Positions 25,534 to 33,757 of a DNA stretch of 64,000 nucleotides are shown here, piece after piece. The notes beneath the pieces are model-generated. The model did no database searches and had not been told where the DNA came from. It was given only the letters and a program-made list of their open reading frames with translations. The position numbers were made by a program, and so were the translations under genes. Position 1 is the stretch's first letter; the number at the start of each line of letters is the position of its first letter. This stretch comes from Desulfarculales bacterium UBA696. Lineage in GTDB: Bacteria; Desulfobacterota; Syntrophobacteria; Syntrophobacterales; Syntrophobacteraceae. Location: the NCBI GenBank assembly GCA_002298995.1, contig DBMO01000024.1, positions 13,015 to 77,014 on the forward strand. Reading direction: 5' to 3'.

Positions 25534-27462
25534 ATGGATAAGGGCAATGTTAACCATGAATTCAGTCTGATTACCGATCATGACACTTTCCTGTTCAAAC
25601 AGGGAAACCATTTCAGGCTCTACGAGAAGCTGGGTTCTCACATTGTAACCGTTGACGGCGAGGAAGGGACCTTTTTTGCCGTTTGGGCTCCAAATGCGCG
25701 GCAGGTCTTCGTAACCGGCGATTTCAACTACTGGAACCATCGGTCGCACCCGCTTGCCGTCCGCTGGGACGGATCGGGAATCTTCCATGGATTCATCCCG
25801 GGCATCGGGAACGGTACGGTCTACAAGTACCACATCGTCTCGAACGAGGGCGGCTACTCGGTGGATAAGGGCGACCCGTTTGCCATGCACTGGGAAACTC
25901 CGCCCAGGACGGCCTCGATCGTATGGGACATAAAATATGACTGGGGCGACCGGGAATGGATGGACGGCAGGGCGCGAGCGAACGCGTTGAGCGCGCCCTG
26001 CTCCGTCTACGAACTCCATTTCGGCTCGTGGAGAAGGGTGCCCGAAGAGGACAACAGGTGGCTGAGCTACCGGGAGATGGCCGAGGTGCTTCCCGATTAT
26101 ATCCAGGAGATGGGCTTTACGCACGTCGAGTTCCTCCCCATGATGGAACACCCGTTCTATGGGTCCTGGGGTTACCAGACGGTGGGCTATTTTGCCCCAA
26201 CATCCAGGTACGGCACTCCGCAGGATTTCATGTACCTCATAGAGGCACTTCACCGAAAAGGGATCGGGATAATTCTCGACTGGGTGCCATCACACTTTCC
26301 AAGCGATGAGCACGGCCTGACTTTTTTCGACGGCACGCACCTCTTCGAGCACCAGGACCCCAAGAAAGGCTTTCATCCGGAGTGGAACAGCTACATCTTC
26401 AACCACGGGCGCTATGAGGTCAGGGCGTTTCTGATCAGCAGCGCCATGTTCTGGCTGGACAAATACCATGCCGACGGGTTGCGGGTGGATGCGGTCGCCT
26501 CCATGCTCTACCTCGACTATGCCCGCCAGGAGGGCGAGTGGATACCGAACATCCACGGGGGCAAGGAAAACATCGACGCCATCTACTTCATAAGAAGATT
26601 CAACGAAATGGTCTACCAGGATTTTCCGGACGTGCAGACAATTGCCGAGGAGTCAACCTCGTGGCCGATGGTGTCGCGGCCGGCCTACGTCGGCGGGTTG
26701 GGGTTCGGAATGAAGTGGAATATGGGCTGGATGCACGACACTCTGGAATACTTCGAGCTAAACTCGATCTACCGCAAGTTCCACCAGAATCTTCTGACGT
26801 TCAATGTATGGTATGCGTTCTTCGAAAATTTCGTGCTGCCCCTGTCCCACGATGAAGTTGTCTACGGGAAAGGATCGCTCCTGCAAAAGATGCCGGGAGA
26901 CGACTGGCAAAAGTTCGCCAATTTGAGGCTGCTCTTCGGCTACATGTTCGGGGAACCAGGGAAGAAACTCCTTTTCATGGGCGCCGAATTCGCACAATGG
27001 GACGAATGGTATCACGAAAAAAGCCTCGATTGGAACCTGCTCGAATATCCAGCCCACCAGGGTATTCAGAGGTGGGTCCAGGACCTCAACAGGTTCTACC
27101 GCGATGAACCAGCCATGCATGAGCTGGACTTCAGCGGGCAGGGTTTCGAGTGGATCGATTTCCGGGACGCCGATTCCAGTATCATGGGCTTTATAAGGAA
27201 GGCCGAATCCACCGGAGACCTGATTCTGGTTGCAGTCAACGCCACTCCGGTACCGCGGCTCAACTACAGGTTTGGCGTCCCGAGGACGGGCGTCTGGAAA
27301 GAGATGCTTAACAGCGACTCGAAAATCTACGGAGGAAGCGGCCATGGAAACTTCGGCGGAGTCGAGACCGTACCCATACCGAGCCACGGCCGGTACGATT
27401 CACTCTCGCTCGTTCTGCCGCCGCTCGGGATCGTCTTCCTGAAAAGCGAAGCCCCCGAATGA
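25534..27462 (+). CDS. glgB: 1,4-alpha-glucan branching enzyme GlgB
   Basis: Cytoplasmic GH13_9 enzyme that introduces alpha-1,6 branches into linear glucans made by GlgE. The 642-residue protein has a CBM48 N-domain (GTFFAVWAPNARQVFVTGDF) and the barrel motifs FTHVEFLPMMEHPFYGSWGY, DGLRVDAVASMLYLDY (nucleophile Asp), QTIAEESTSWPMVSRP (acid/base Glu) and LPLSHDEVVYGKGSL (third acid). The C-terminal sheet domain ends near residue 640. The start at 25534 follows a GAGCGAGGAG ribosome site; an extra 51 codons of open frame upstream are not conserved. It completes the GlgE pathway with the two genes before it. Confidence 0.95.
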   Translation: MDKGNVNHEFSLITDHDTFLFKQGNHFRLYEKLGSHIVTVDGEEGTFFAVWAPNARQVFVTGDFNYWNHRSHPLAVRWDGSGIFHGFIPGIGNGTVYKYHIVSNEGGYSVDKGDPFAMHWETPPRTASIVWDIKYDWGDREWMDGRARANALSAPCSVYELHFGSWRRVPEEDNRWLSYREMAEVLPDYIQEMGFTHVEFLPMMEHPFYGSWGYQTVGYFAPTSRYGTPQDFMYLIEALHRKGIGIILDWVPSHFPSDEHGLTFFDGTHLFEHQDPKKGFHPEWNSYIFNHGRYEVRAFLISSAMFWLDKYHADGLRVDAVASMLYLDYARQEGEWIPNIHGGKENIDAIYFIRRFNEMVYQDFPDVQTIAEESTSWPMVSRPAYVGGLGFGMKWNMGWMHDTLEYFELNSIYRKFHQNLLTFNVWYAFFENFVLPLSHDEVVYGKGSLLQKMPGDDWQKFANLRLLFGYMFGEPGKKLLFMGAEFAQWDEWYHEKSLDWNLLEYPAHQGIQRWVQDLNRFYRDEPAMHELDFSGQGFEWIDFRDADSSIMGFIRKAESTGDLILVAVNATPVPRLNYRFGVPRTGVWKEMLNSDSKIYGGSGHGNFGGVETVPIPSHGRYDSLSLVLPPLGIVFLKSEAPE

Positions 27463-27505
27463 AGTTGCAGGTCGCGATAAGCTGCTGGTAATGTTCAGAA
27501 ATGTG

Positions 27506-27595
27506 GGGTGGGCACGGTTTTTTGCGCCACCGGCATTTGGCCTCCGAAATACGCAAAGGACGATGGGCACGATAAGTGAGCTTTGCCCACACCCT
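27506..27595. repeat. GTGGGCACG-type repeats downstream of glgB
   Basis: The sequence holds GGTGGGCACGG (about 27506) and, in the opposite sense, a GATGGGCACGATAAG...CTTTGCCCACACC hairpin (about 27564-27593). They belong to the same family as the perfect palindrome at 51764-51792 and the cluster at 48033-48170. They could fold into a terminator-like structure after glgB. Confidence 0.5.
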
Positions 27596-27689
27596 AATTG
27601 ATTTAATCGGGCACTTTGCTTAAAATTCCATGACAATCAACTGGGCTATTTAGATCCGGTTATCAGAATCATATTCAATCCCTACTGAC

Positions 27690-27711
27690 CCGAAGCGGCC
27701 TGATGCTTCGG
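27690..27711. promoter_or_regulatory. Hairpin in the leader of the PocR kinase gene
   Basis: CCGAAGC (27690-27696) and GCTTCGG (27705-27711) form a perfect 7-bp stem about 60 bases before the kinase start. There is no following T-run, so it is more likely a leader structure or operator than a terminator. Its role is unknown. Confidence 0.3.
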
Positions 27712-27769
27712 CAACGCGAAATCGAGCAGCAATGCCCCAGGCGCGGAAAACTTATAATGGGGGATTGAA

Positions 27770-29485
27770 ATGAACTACCGCCTTTCAGATCTTATCGATG
27801 TCGAAAAGACCCAGGAGTTGCTCCAAAATTTCAAGGACGCCCAGGGGATTTCCGCGGCCATAGTGGATCTCGAGGGGGTCGTGCTCGTTGCCTCGAGCTG
27901 GCAGAGAGCCTGCACGGTGTTCCACAGGTTAAACGAGACGGCTTGTCGCAAATGTGTAGAAAGCGACACAAAACTTGCGAATGAATTGCTGGAAGGAAAA
28001 ACTTTTTCCCTCTACCGCTGCTCGAACGGCCTCACAGACGCGGCCTCTCCCATAGTAATCGAAGGCAAACACCTCGCGAATGCCTTTATAGGCCAGTTTT
28101 TTACCAGAGAGCCAGACCTGGATTTCTTCCGCGGCCAGGCGAAAGAGTTAGGCTTCAATGAGTCCTCCTATATAGAGGCCATATCAGAAGTGCCGATCGT
28201 GCCTGAAGAAACCCTGCCTTCAGTTCTTTCATTTCTTACCTCTTTTGCCGAGATGATAGCCTCCCTCGGCCTCAAGCAGATGGAGCAGCTGCAAACCGAG
28301 AAAGAACTGAGGAAGGCTCAGCAAATTCTGGAAATAAAGAACAGAAAACTCCGGGAAAGCGAAGAGGACCTCAATCGCGCCCAGGCGGTGGCTCACACCG
28401 GAAGCTGGCGCCTGGACGTTCAGCGAAATGTCCTGCACTGGTCCGACGAGACCTACCGGATGTTCGGGGTCCCTAGGGGCGTTCCGATGACATACGAGGC
28501 ATTTCTTGCCCTGGTGCATCCGGAGGACTTGGACCTCGTCAAAGTTTCATGGCAGGAAGCCCTTGCCGGCGCCCCATATGAAATCGAGCATCGAATCGTT
28601 GTGGGCGAGACCGTCAAATGGGTCCGTGAGCGGGCCGAGTTGGAGTTTGACGGTGAGGGGAACCTCGGATCCGGGTTCGGATCGGTCCAGGATATTACCG
28701 GGCGCAAGCAGATGGAGGAAGAATTAAGAAAATCGCGTGACGAGCTGGAGCTTCGGGTCCAGGAGCGCACCGCCAAGCTGACTGAAGCCATGACCAGACT
28801 CGAACTGATGAACCAGGAACTCCAGGAATTTACAAAATTGGCTACCCACGATCTCCAGGAACCGCTCAGAAAGATCCAGGCGTTCGGGGATCGTCTCAAG
28901 AGCCGATGCGCCGTAAAGCTCGACGAGACCGAAATTGATTATCTGACCAGAATGGAAAGAGCCGCAAACCGGATGCAGCATCTCATAATCGATCTACTCG
29001 AGTTTTCCCGCGTGAGCGCCCGGCCCGAGCCGCTGGAACCTGTAAACCTGAACGATATGGCAGCGGAAATGATCGAATTATCCAGATCCCTTTTCACCAT
29101 GAATGGAACGGTTGTGGAATTCTCCGACCTGCCGACGGTTGAAGCAGACCCCGCCCAGATGAAGCAGCTTTTTCACTGCCTCATCGGAAATGCACTGAAA
29201 TTTCAAAAAGAAGGTGTACCGCCCCACCTGAAGGTGTATGCCCATGTTCAGGCGAGCGGCACCTCAATTTGTTTCGAGGATAACGGCATCGGTTTCGAGG
29301 AAAAGTACCTGGACCGCATTTTTGCCCCTTTCCAGCGTCTGCACGGCCATGGCGCATACGAGGGCACGGGGATTGGTCTTGCAATCTGCCGCAAAATCGT
29401 CGAAAGACATGGATGGACCATAACGGCAACAAGCACGCCGGGAGTCGGTTCAACATTTATTGTCACCATACCTCGGAGGAATTAA
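27770..29485 (+). CDS. Sensor histidine kinase with PocR and PAS domains
   Basis: A 571-residue soluble kinase. Residues about 5-170 match the PocR sensory domain: LIDVEKTQELLQNFKDAQG, a cysteine-rich patch (ACTVFHR, ACRKCVES, YRCSNGL) and GKHLANAFIGQFF. PocR-type domains are proposed to bind small organic ligands. A PAS_3-type domain covers about 205-310 (AVAHTGSWRLDVQRNVLHWS). The kinase core has the phosphoacceptor His360 in ATHDLQEPLRKIQAF, as in phytochrome-like kinases, then IGNALKFQK, DNGIGFE and GTGIGLAICRKIVE. There is no receiver or adjacent regulator gene, so its partner must be elsewhere. Confidence 0.9.
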   Translation: MNYRLSDLIDVEKTQELLQNFKDAQGISAAIVDLEGVVLVASSWQRACTVFHRLNETACRKCVESDTKLANELLEGKTFSLYRCSNGLTDAASPIVIEGKHLANAFIGQFFTREPDLDFFRGQAKELGFNESSYIEAISEVPIVPEETLPSVLSFLTSFAEMIASLGLKQMEQLQTEKELRKAQQILEIKNRKLRESEEDLNRAQAVAHTGSWRLDVQRNVLHWSDETYRMFGVPRGVPMTYEAFLALVHPEDLDLVKVSWQEALAGAPYEIEHRIVVGETVKWVRERAELEFDGEGNLGSGFGSVQDITGRKQMEEELRKSRDELELRVQERTAKLTEAMTRLELMNQELQEFTKLATHDLQEPLRKIQAFGDRLKSRCAVKLDETEIDYLTRMERAANRMQHLIIDLLEFSRVSARPEPLEPVNLNDMAAEMIELSRSLFTMNGTVVEFSDLPTVEADPAQMKQLFHCLIGNALKFQKEGVPPHLKVYAHVQASGTSICFEDNGIGFEEKYLDRIFAPFQRLHGHGAYEGTGIGLAICRKIVERHGWTITATSTPGVGSTFIVTIPRRN

Positions 29486-29810
29486 GGGATCTCAGGAATT
29501 TGAGGGATTCAGGAACTCAAGGGATCAAGGATTAACAGGAGTATTAGGATGAGAATTCATTACTACGCCGACACGGATTCGATATACATCAAATTCTCGG
29601 ACTTGCCGGCCTGGGAGGGGCGTGAAGTGTCTCAGGGCATAGTTATCGATTACACCGATGCCGGGATAGCGGTGGGCATGGGGATAGACAACGCAAGTGA
29701 GAGGGTGGATCTCAGTCGGCTCGTCCTCTTCAAATCGCCTTTCGGCGAAGTCACCGAGGAGTGACCCAATCCTCCAATTCCTCGGGTCCCTTAAATTTCT
29801 TAATTCACCT
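29484..29810. repeat. GGAATTT/AATTCC arrays flanking the DUF2283 gene
   Basis: Units such as AAGGGATCT, CAGGAATTT, GAGGGATTC and AGGAACTC fill 29484-29535. Opposite-strand units (CCAATTCCTC, GGGTCCCTTAAATTTC) fill 29766-29810. The arms bracket exactly one small gene (29549-29764), giving it the appearance of a cassette bounded by inverted repeats. Confidence 0.55.
29549..29764 (+). CDS. DUF2283 family protein
   Basis: A 71-residue protein that is one DUF2283 domain: MRIHYYADTDSIYIKFSD is the standard opening, followed by GIVIDYTDAGIAVGMGIDNAS. It has a good ribosome site (CAGGAG). The function of the family is unknown; members often lie near toxin-antitoxin or mobile genes. The gene is enclosed by inverted GGAATTT-type repeat arrays on both sides, suggesting it may have moved as a unit. 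Confidence 0.85.
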   Translation: MRIHYYADTDSIYIKFSDLPAWEGREVSQGIVIDYTDAGIAVGMGIDNASERVDLSRLVLFKSPFGEVTEE

Positions 29811-30084
29811 AAAAATGCCAGACTTCCATTGCTCCAATGCCGCCGGTCACGAAGGGATAGCCGGCTCTTTTGCCAAACACCTCCATCTGCTGATACTGCT
29901 GTCTCATCATTGGATCGCTTAAGTCGGCATATTCAGGATTCGCGAAAAGGAGCTGCAACTCTCCTCCCGCGACGTAAGCCGCCCCGGGGCGCTGTGGATC
30001 GAGAAATACGCTTGTGGTCGCGCACCCGTAAATACCGAAAAGGACGATCAACGCGGTTGCTGCCAAAAAGATTTTCCTGTTCAT
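29809..30084 (-). CDS. Small predicted lipoprotein
   Basis: A 91-residue protein with a lipoprotein signal: MNRKIFLAATALIVLFGIYG followed by Cys at residue 21 and ATTS. The mature part (VFLDPQRPGAAYVAGGELQL, then MRQQYQQMEVFGKRAGYPFV) matches no family I recognise. The start at 30084 follows AGGGGGCG, a strong ribosome site; a longer frame to 30123 is unlikely. It is convergent with the DUF2283 gene. Its role is unknown. Confidence 0.65.
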   Translation of the reverse strand: MNRKIFLAATALIVLFGIYGCATTSVFLDPQRPGAAYVAGGELQLLFANPEYADLSDPMMRQQYQQMEVFGKRAGYPFVTGGIGAMEVWHF

Positions 30085-30454
30085 GTTTCGCCCCCTGAAA
30101 ATCAGTGCTTTTGGAATGTTCATTGAACAAGAATAGGATAAATACCGATTTGCCTCCGCGGAAGCTGTCCAGCGAGGAAGTCCTCGGAAATCAGGAATTC
30201 CATGATTCTTTAAGTTCTTGTTTTTTCACTTAACTGATTGATCTGCCGCCTCAGGCCACTTATGGATATATCGGCAGATTATCCGCGGTACTTTAATATT
30301 CGCCCCCTTATTAGACCCCCTATTTAGAAGACTCATTCCTACTCTTATAGAAGACAGCGGCCAGAGCTTTCGGGTTGAACACACATTCATCCATTTTTTC
30401 CCGAATACTCACATCCAATATAAAGCCAAGATGGGCCGCAAGCTTGCACTCACC

Positions 30455-30492
30455 AAAACCACCTCGATCCCCGCTGGTTCGAGGCGGTTTTT
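30455..30492. terminator. Bidirectional terminator-like hairpin
   Basis: AAAACCACCTCGA (30455-30467) and TCGAGGCGGTTTT (30479-30491) pair with a single mismatch around an 11-base loop, with T-runs on either strand. It lies in a 700-base gap (30085-30791) between the lipoprotein gene and the tsaC-like gene; no gene nearby obviously uses it. A 61-codon minus frame that overlaps it is not credible. Confidence 0.5.
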
Positions 30493-30650
30493 CATTCCGC
30501 CGCAATTTGATCTGTTTAAGGTCTCTGCAACATCCTCAAAAGATGTTTTGATGATTTAGTATTTTTTTGATACGGTTCGGCAAAATTTCTGCCCGGCGAA
30601 TCAACGGCTTATATGTGAGTTTTGCTCAAGAAGGAGCTAATCCCCGCCGA

Positions 30651-30735
30651 CGTAGCCTAGCCCCTTGTGGGGCGTTCTTGTCTTGAAGGGCATTGTCATT
30701 TCTCCAAAAATCGCCCACAAGGGGCTAGGCTACGG
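30651..30735. repeat. 85-bp inverted repeat element
   Basis: CGTAGCCTAGCCCCTTGTGG (30651-30670) is followed by GGCG. Its near-perfect reverse complement, CGCCCACAAGGGGCTAGGCT followed by ACGG, fills 30712-30735. The 24-base arms enclose about 37 bases. It has the form of a MITE or a large REP hairpin, with no protein-coding capacity. It ends 57 bases before the start of the downstream gene. Confidence 0.7.
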
Positions 30736-30791
30736 ACAATCGGGCGACCTCACTTTGAACGCAACCTGGTATTGGAAGAGGCTTCTCCGAT

Positions 30792-31451
30792 TTGAAAAAT
30801 TGGAATCCAAAAATTTGGGAAATCGGCCCCGGAAGAATCCAGCGGGATTCCATATCCGAGGCGGCCGGGTTGCTGATCGCGGGAGGGGTGGTCGTCTACC
30901 CGACCGAGACCTTTTACGCGCTGGGGGCAGTGCCTTTCATCGAGGAGGCGGTCGGCAGGATTTTCTCGATAAAGGGCAGAGATTCGAGAAAACCTCTTCC
31001 GTTGATAGCCTCCCGAATGGAGGCTATCCTGCCCGCGGTATCCGGCTGGAGCGATACCGCCGAAAAGCTGGCGGGCCTTTTCTGGCCGGGTCCACTGACG
31101 CTTGTTCTGCCGGCTTCCCCGAAGATTCCCCCAGTGCTTCACGCCGGGACCGGAAAAATCGCCATCCGCATATCATCGAATCCGGTCGCCGCCCTTCTGG
31201 CCGAGGCGGCCGGCGGGCTCCTTGTTTCGACCAGCGCGAACAGGTCGGGTGAAAAGCCGCCCAGCCGTCCCGTGGAAATAGACGAAGGCATCCTCGCCGG
31301 CACTGATGGATTCATCGATTCCGGAGACTTGCCCGGCGGACTCCCGTCGACAATAATCGATGCAAGCGCCTCCCAGCCACGGCTGATCAGGGAAGGGGCA
31401 ATCGGGTGGGATACGATCCATGGGGCGCTAGTCGGGGCAGGAATGACGTAG
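30792..31451 (+). CDS. tsaC: Threonylcarbamoyl-AMP synthase (YrdC/Sua5 family)
   Basis: Cytoplasmic enzyme forming threonylcarbamoyl-AMP from threonine, bicarbonate and ATP, the first step of the t6A37 tRNA modification. The 219-residue protein opens with the family motif GGVVVYPTETFYALGA, then IKGRDSRKPLPLI, and WPGPLTLVLPAS in the middle, and later LLVSTSANRSGEKPP. It is a YrdC-only protein without the Sua5 C-terminal domain. The start is TTG at 30792; no better start matches the family N-terminus. It is followed 146 bases later by the murG-like gene on the same strand. Confidence 0.9.
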   Translation: MKNWNPKIWEIGPGRIQRDSISEAAGLLIAGGVVVYPTETFYALGAVPFIEEAVGRIFSIKGRDSRKPLPLIASRMEAILPAVSGWSDTAEKLAGLFWPGPLTLVLPASPKIPPVLHAGTGKIAIRISSNPVAALLAEAAGGLLVSTSANRSGEKPPSRPVEIDEGILAGTDGFIDSGDLPGGLPSTIIDASASQPRLIREGAIGWDTIHGALVGAGMT

Positions 31452-31597
31452 CTGAAAGCTTTCATTTGTGGATATTTTTTCCCGAAATTATTAAACTGCC
31501 CCCGAATGTTGCCGGTCAGGCCTGACCCGACCGGAAAGAACTTTGCCCGAGGCAGCTTTAGGGGAGCGGGTTTTTCAAACCGGAACAGAGAAGAGAC

Positions 31598-33757
31598 GTG
31601 CAGACAGTCTTTATAATCTCCGGGATTTTTGTCCTGGTTTTAATAGCAGGATTTCTGGCCGCCAAGCGGTGGAGGGGGATCGGCCGCGGGCAGACGCGCA
31701 TTGTGCTGTCGGGAGGCGGCACTGGTGGGCATGTAAACCCAGCCCTCGCCATTGCCGAAGCGATAAAGGGACGAGACCCGGGGGTCCGGTTTCTCTATAT
31801 CGGAGTGAGGAACAGGGCTGAAAGTGTAATCGTAAAGCGGGCCGGCTATAGTTTGCGCTTCATCGCCTCAGAGGGTTTTCCGGGTTTTCGGATTTCATTT
31901 CGCCTGCTGCGATTTCTTTTCATGCTCTCCATCGGAATCGCGCAATCCATTGTCATGCTTTGCCTGTTCGCCCCGAAATGGGTAATCGCAACGGGCGGCT
32001 ACGTCAGCGCTCCGGTGATCGCCGCGGCGATTATTCTCAAGAAGCTTCGGATAGCATCGGTACAGATATTCCTACACGAACAGAACAGCATCCCGGGCCA
32101 GTTGAACGCATTAATGGGAAGATGGGTGGACAAAGTTCTTCTAACCTTCCCGCAGACCCTTTCTTTTTTCCCGAAAAACGGGGCGGTCGTGGGATACCCG
32201 ATCCGCCATTCCATTGTGGCTATTCCGCCGGATAAGGCACGGGAAAATCTCCAGTTCAAAATTCCACCCGACCGCAAAGTGGTATTTGCCTTTGGAGGCT
32301 CCCAGGGCGCGCGTTCCATCAACCGGGCGGTTGTCGATGCCCTCCCCTTTCTACTCCCGCACAGGGACCGTCTTTTTCTGATCCACGGCATGGGCCTGGC
32401 CTCGATGTCGGAATACGATGCGGGCTCGGACACCGAGGCGCGGATCGAAAAGACGCTCTCGCCGGCGGACAGAAAATTGCTCGACGGGTTTTACTATCGG
32501 CAGGATTATTTCCATAACATAGCGGAGGTTTACTCGGTAAGCACCCTTGTTGCCTGCAGGAGCGGGGCGGGGAGCCTGAACGAAATATCTCGGATCGGAA
32601 AGCCCGCCCTTCTCATACCCAAAGCCAACCTTCCCGGCGATCACCAGGTTATGAATGCCCGCGCGATGAAATCGGCAGGGGCCGCCGAGCTTCTCTACGA
32701 AGATACGATCATGGAAGAGGGGCAGATCCTGGAAAAACTCGACGGCAGAATGCTCGCCGAAAAGATAATCGCCCTGATCGACAATCCGGAGCGGCTGAAG
32801 TCAATGTCGGAGAGCAGCAGGCATTTTCTTAAGCGCAGGGCAAGCGAGCGCATCCTCAATGAGCTTTACGGGGAAACCCGGTTCAACGGTTCGGATAGTA
32901 ATAATTCAACCCCTTTCAAGGACCTGACGAGCAACAGCGGGCTGCTTCAGATGCTCGGCGCGGCCTGCGCGCACATGGGACGCGAGTTCGATCCGCTTTC
33001 GGTGGTTGGCGACCCCGACGATCTGGACTACTACAGGCACCGGGCCGCGGGGCTTCTCAGCCACAAGGGGTGGGAGGACCGCAACCTTGGCGTAAAACTT
33101 ATCGGACTGACCAGGTACACGGAAAAAATCCCGACACTCCTGGAGATGCTCACGGACCGCACCCCGGTAAACCGGGCCAGGAAGCTCTTTGGCGGTGACT
33201 ACCAGCAGGTTGGGTTCATCCGCCGAAACATAGTCCAGGCCCTCCGTGTGCTGGATTATTTCGACCCGGACGTTGAGCGGGGCCTGTTTGCGGCACTAAA
33301 CGACAGGTATTTCGAAGTGCGAGTCCAGGCCTGCATCACGGCAGCCCATTTCGGCCGCTCTATCGAGGCGGACCCCAAGTGGCTCGATGCGCTCATGGAG
33401 CGTATGGCGGACCCCTGCTTCGAAGTGGTGATAGAGGCGGCAAAGGCAGTCGGCGAGGTGGGTGTCGACCAAAGAGCGGCCGGAGCGCTGCTTGCGATAA
33501 AAGAGGCACACCACTGGCAGGTGCGAAACGCCGCGCTGCACGGACTGAAGCGCATGATCGACCGCCGCGCCATTGAAGCTTCGCCGGACCTGCTCGCTGA
33601 AATGTCCGCGTTCATTCTTACGTCAACCGATTTCAAACCGCACTTTGCGATAAAGGAAACCTTTACGGCACTACAGGATCGCTGCGCCGGGAGCAGGGCG
33701 GACCAAAATCAAGAATCGCGCTTACCGGCCGGAAAGGCCGCCGGGAAATTGAAATGA
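31598..33757 (+). CDS. Membrane-anchored MurG-like glycosyltransferase with HEAT-like C-terminal repeats
   Basis: A 719-residue protein. Residues about 3-23 are an N-terminal membrane anchor. Residues about 33-425 are a GT28 glycosyltransferase of the MurG type: VLSGGGTGGHVNPALAIAEA, LHEQNSIPGQLNALMGR, FAFGGSQGARSIN and CRSGAGSLNEISRIGKPALL, all hallmarks of the enzyme that adds GlcNAc to lipid I. Residues about 440-705 are helical repeats resembling HEAT repeats (RYFEVRVQACITAAHFGRS, CFEVVIEAAKAVGEVGVDQ). MurG itself has about 360 residues and neither extension. The start is GTG. It overlaps the mraY-like gene by 4 bases, so the two are coupled. It is likely a paralogue acting on a polyprenyl-linked substrate; whether it is the cell's housekeeping MurG is not shown. 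Confidence 0.85.
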   Translation: MQTVFIISGIFVLVLIAGFLAAKRWRGIGRGQTRIVLSGGGTGGHVNPALAIAEAIKGRDPGVRFLYIGVRNRAESVIVKRAGYSLRFIASEGFPGFRISFRLLRFLFMLSIGIAQSIVMLCLFAPKWVIATGGYVSAPVIAAAIILKKLRIASVQIFLHEQNSIPGQLNALMGRWVDKVLLTFPQTLSFFPKNGAVVGYPIRHSIVAIPPDKARENLQFKIPPDRKVVFAFGGSQGARSINRAVVDALPFLLPHRDRLFLIHGMGLASMSEYDAGSDTEARIEKTLSPADRKLLDGFYYRQDYFHNIAEVYSVSTLVACRSGAGSLNEISRIGKPALLIPKANLPGDHQVMNARAMKSAGAAELLYEDTIMEEGQILEKLDGRMLAEKIIALIDNPERLKSMSESSRHFLKRRASERILNELYGETRFNGSDSNNSTPFKDLTSNSGLLQMLGAACAHMGREFDPLSVVGDPDDLDYYRHRAAGLLSHKGWEDRNLGVKLIGLTRYTEKIPTLLEMLTDRTPVNRARKLFGGDYQQVGFIRRNIVQALRVLDYFDPDVERGLFAALNDRYFEVRVQACITAAHFGRSIEADPKWLDALMERMADPCFEVVIEAAKAVGEVGVDQRAAGALLAIKEAHHWQVRNAALHGLKRMIDRRAIEASPDLLAEMSAFILTSTDFKPHFAIKETFTALQDRCAGSRADQNQESRLPAGKAAGKLK

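Noticed and set aside
30320..30505. A 61-codon minus-strand frame near the hairpin at 30455
   Set aside because: It runs through the hairpin and has no recognisable family or ribosome site.
31514..31527. Perfect 14-base palindrome GGTCAGGCCTGACC upstream of the murG-like gene
   Set aside because: Could be an operator, but it is short, has no second copy, and such palindromes arise by chance in GC-rich DNA.
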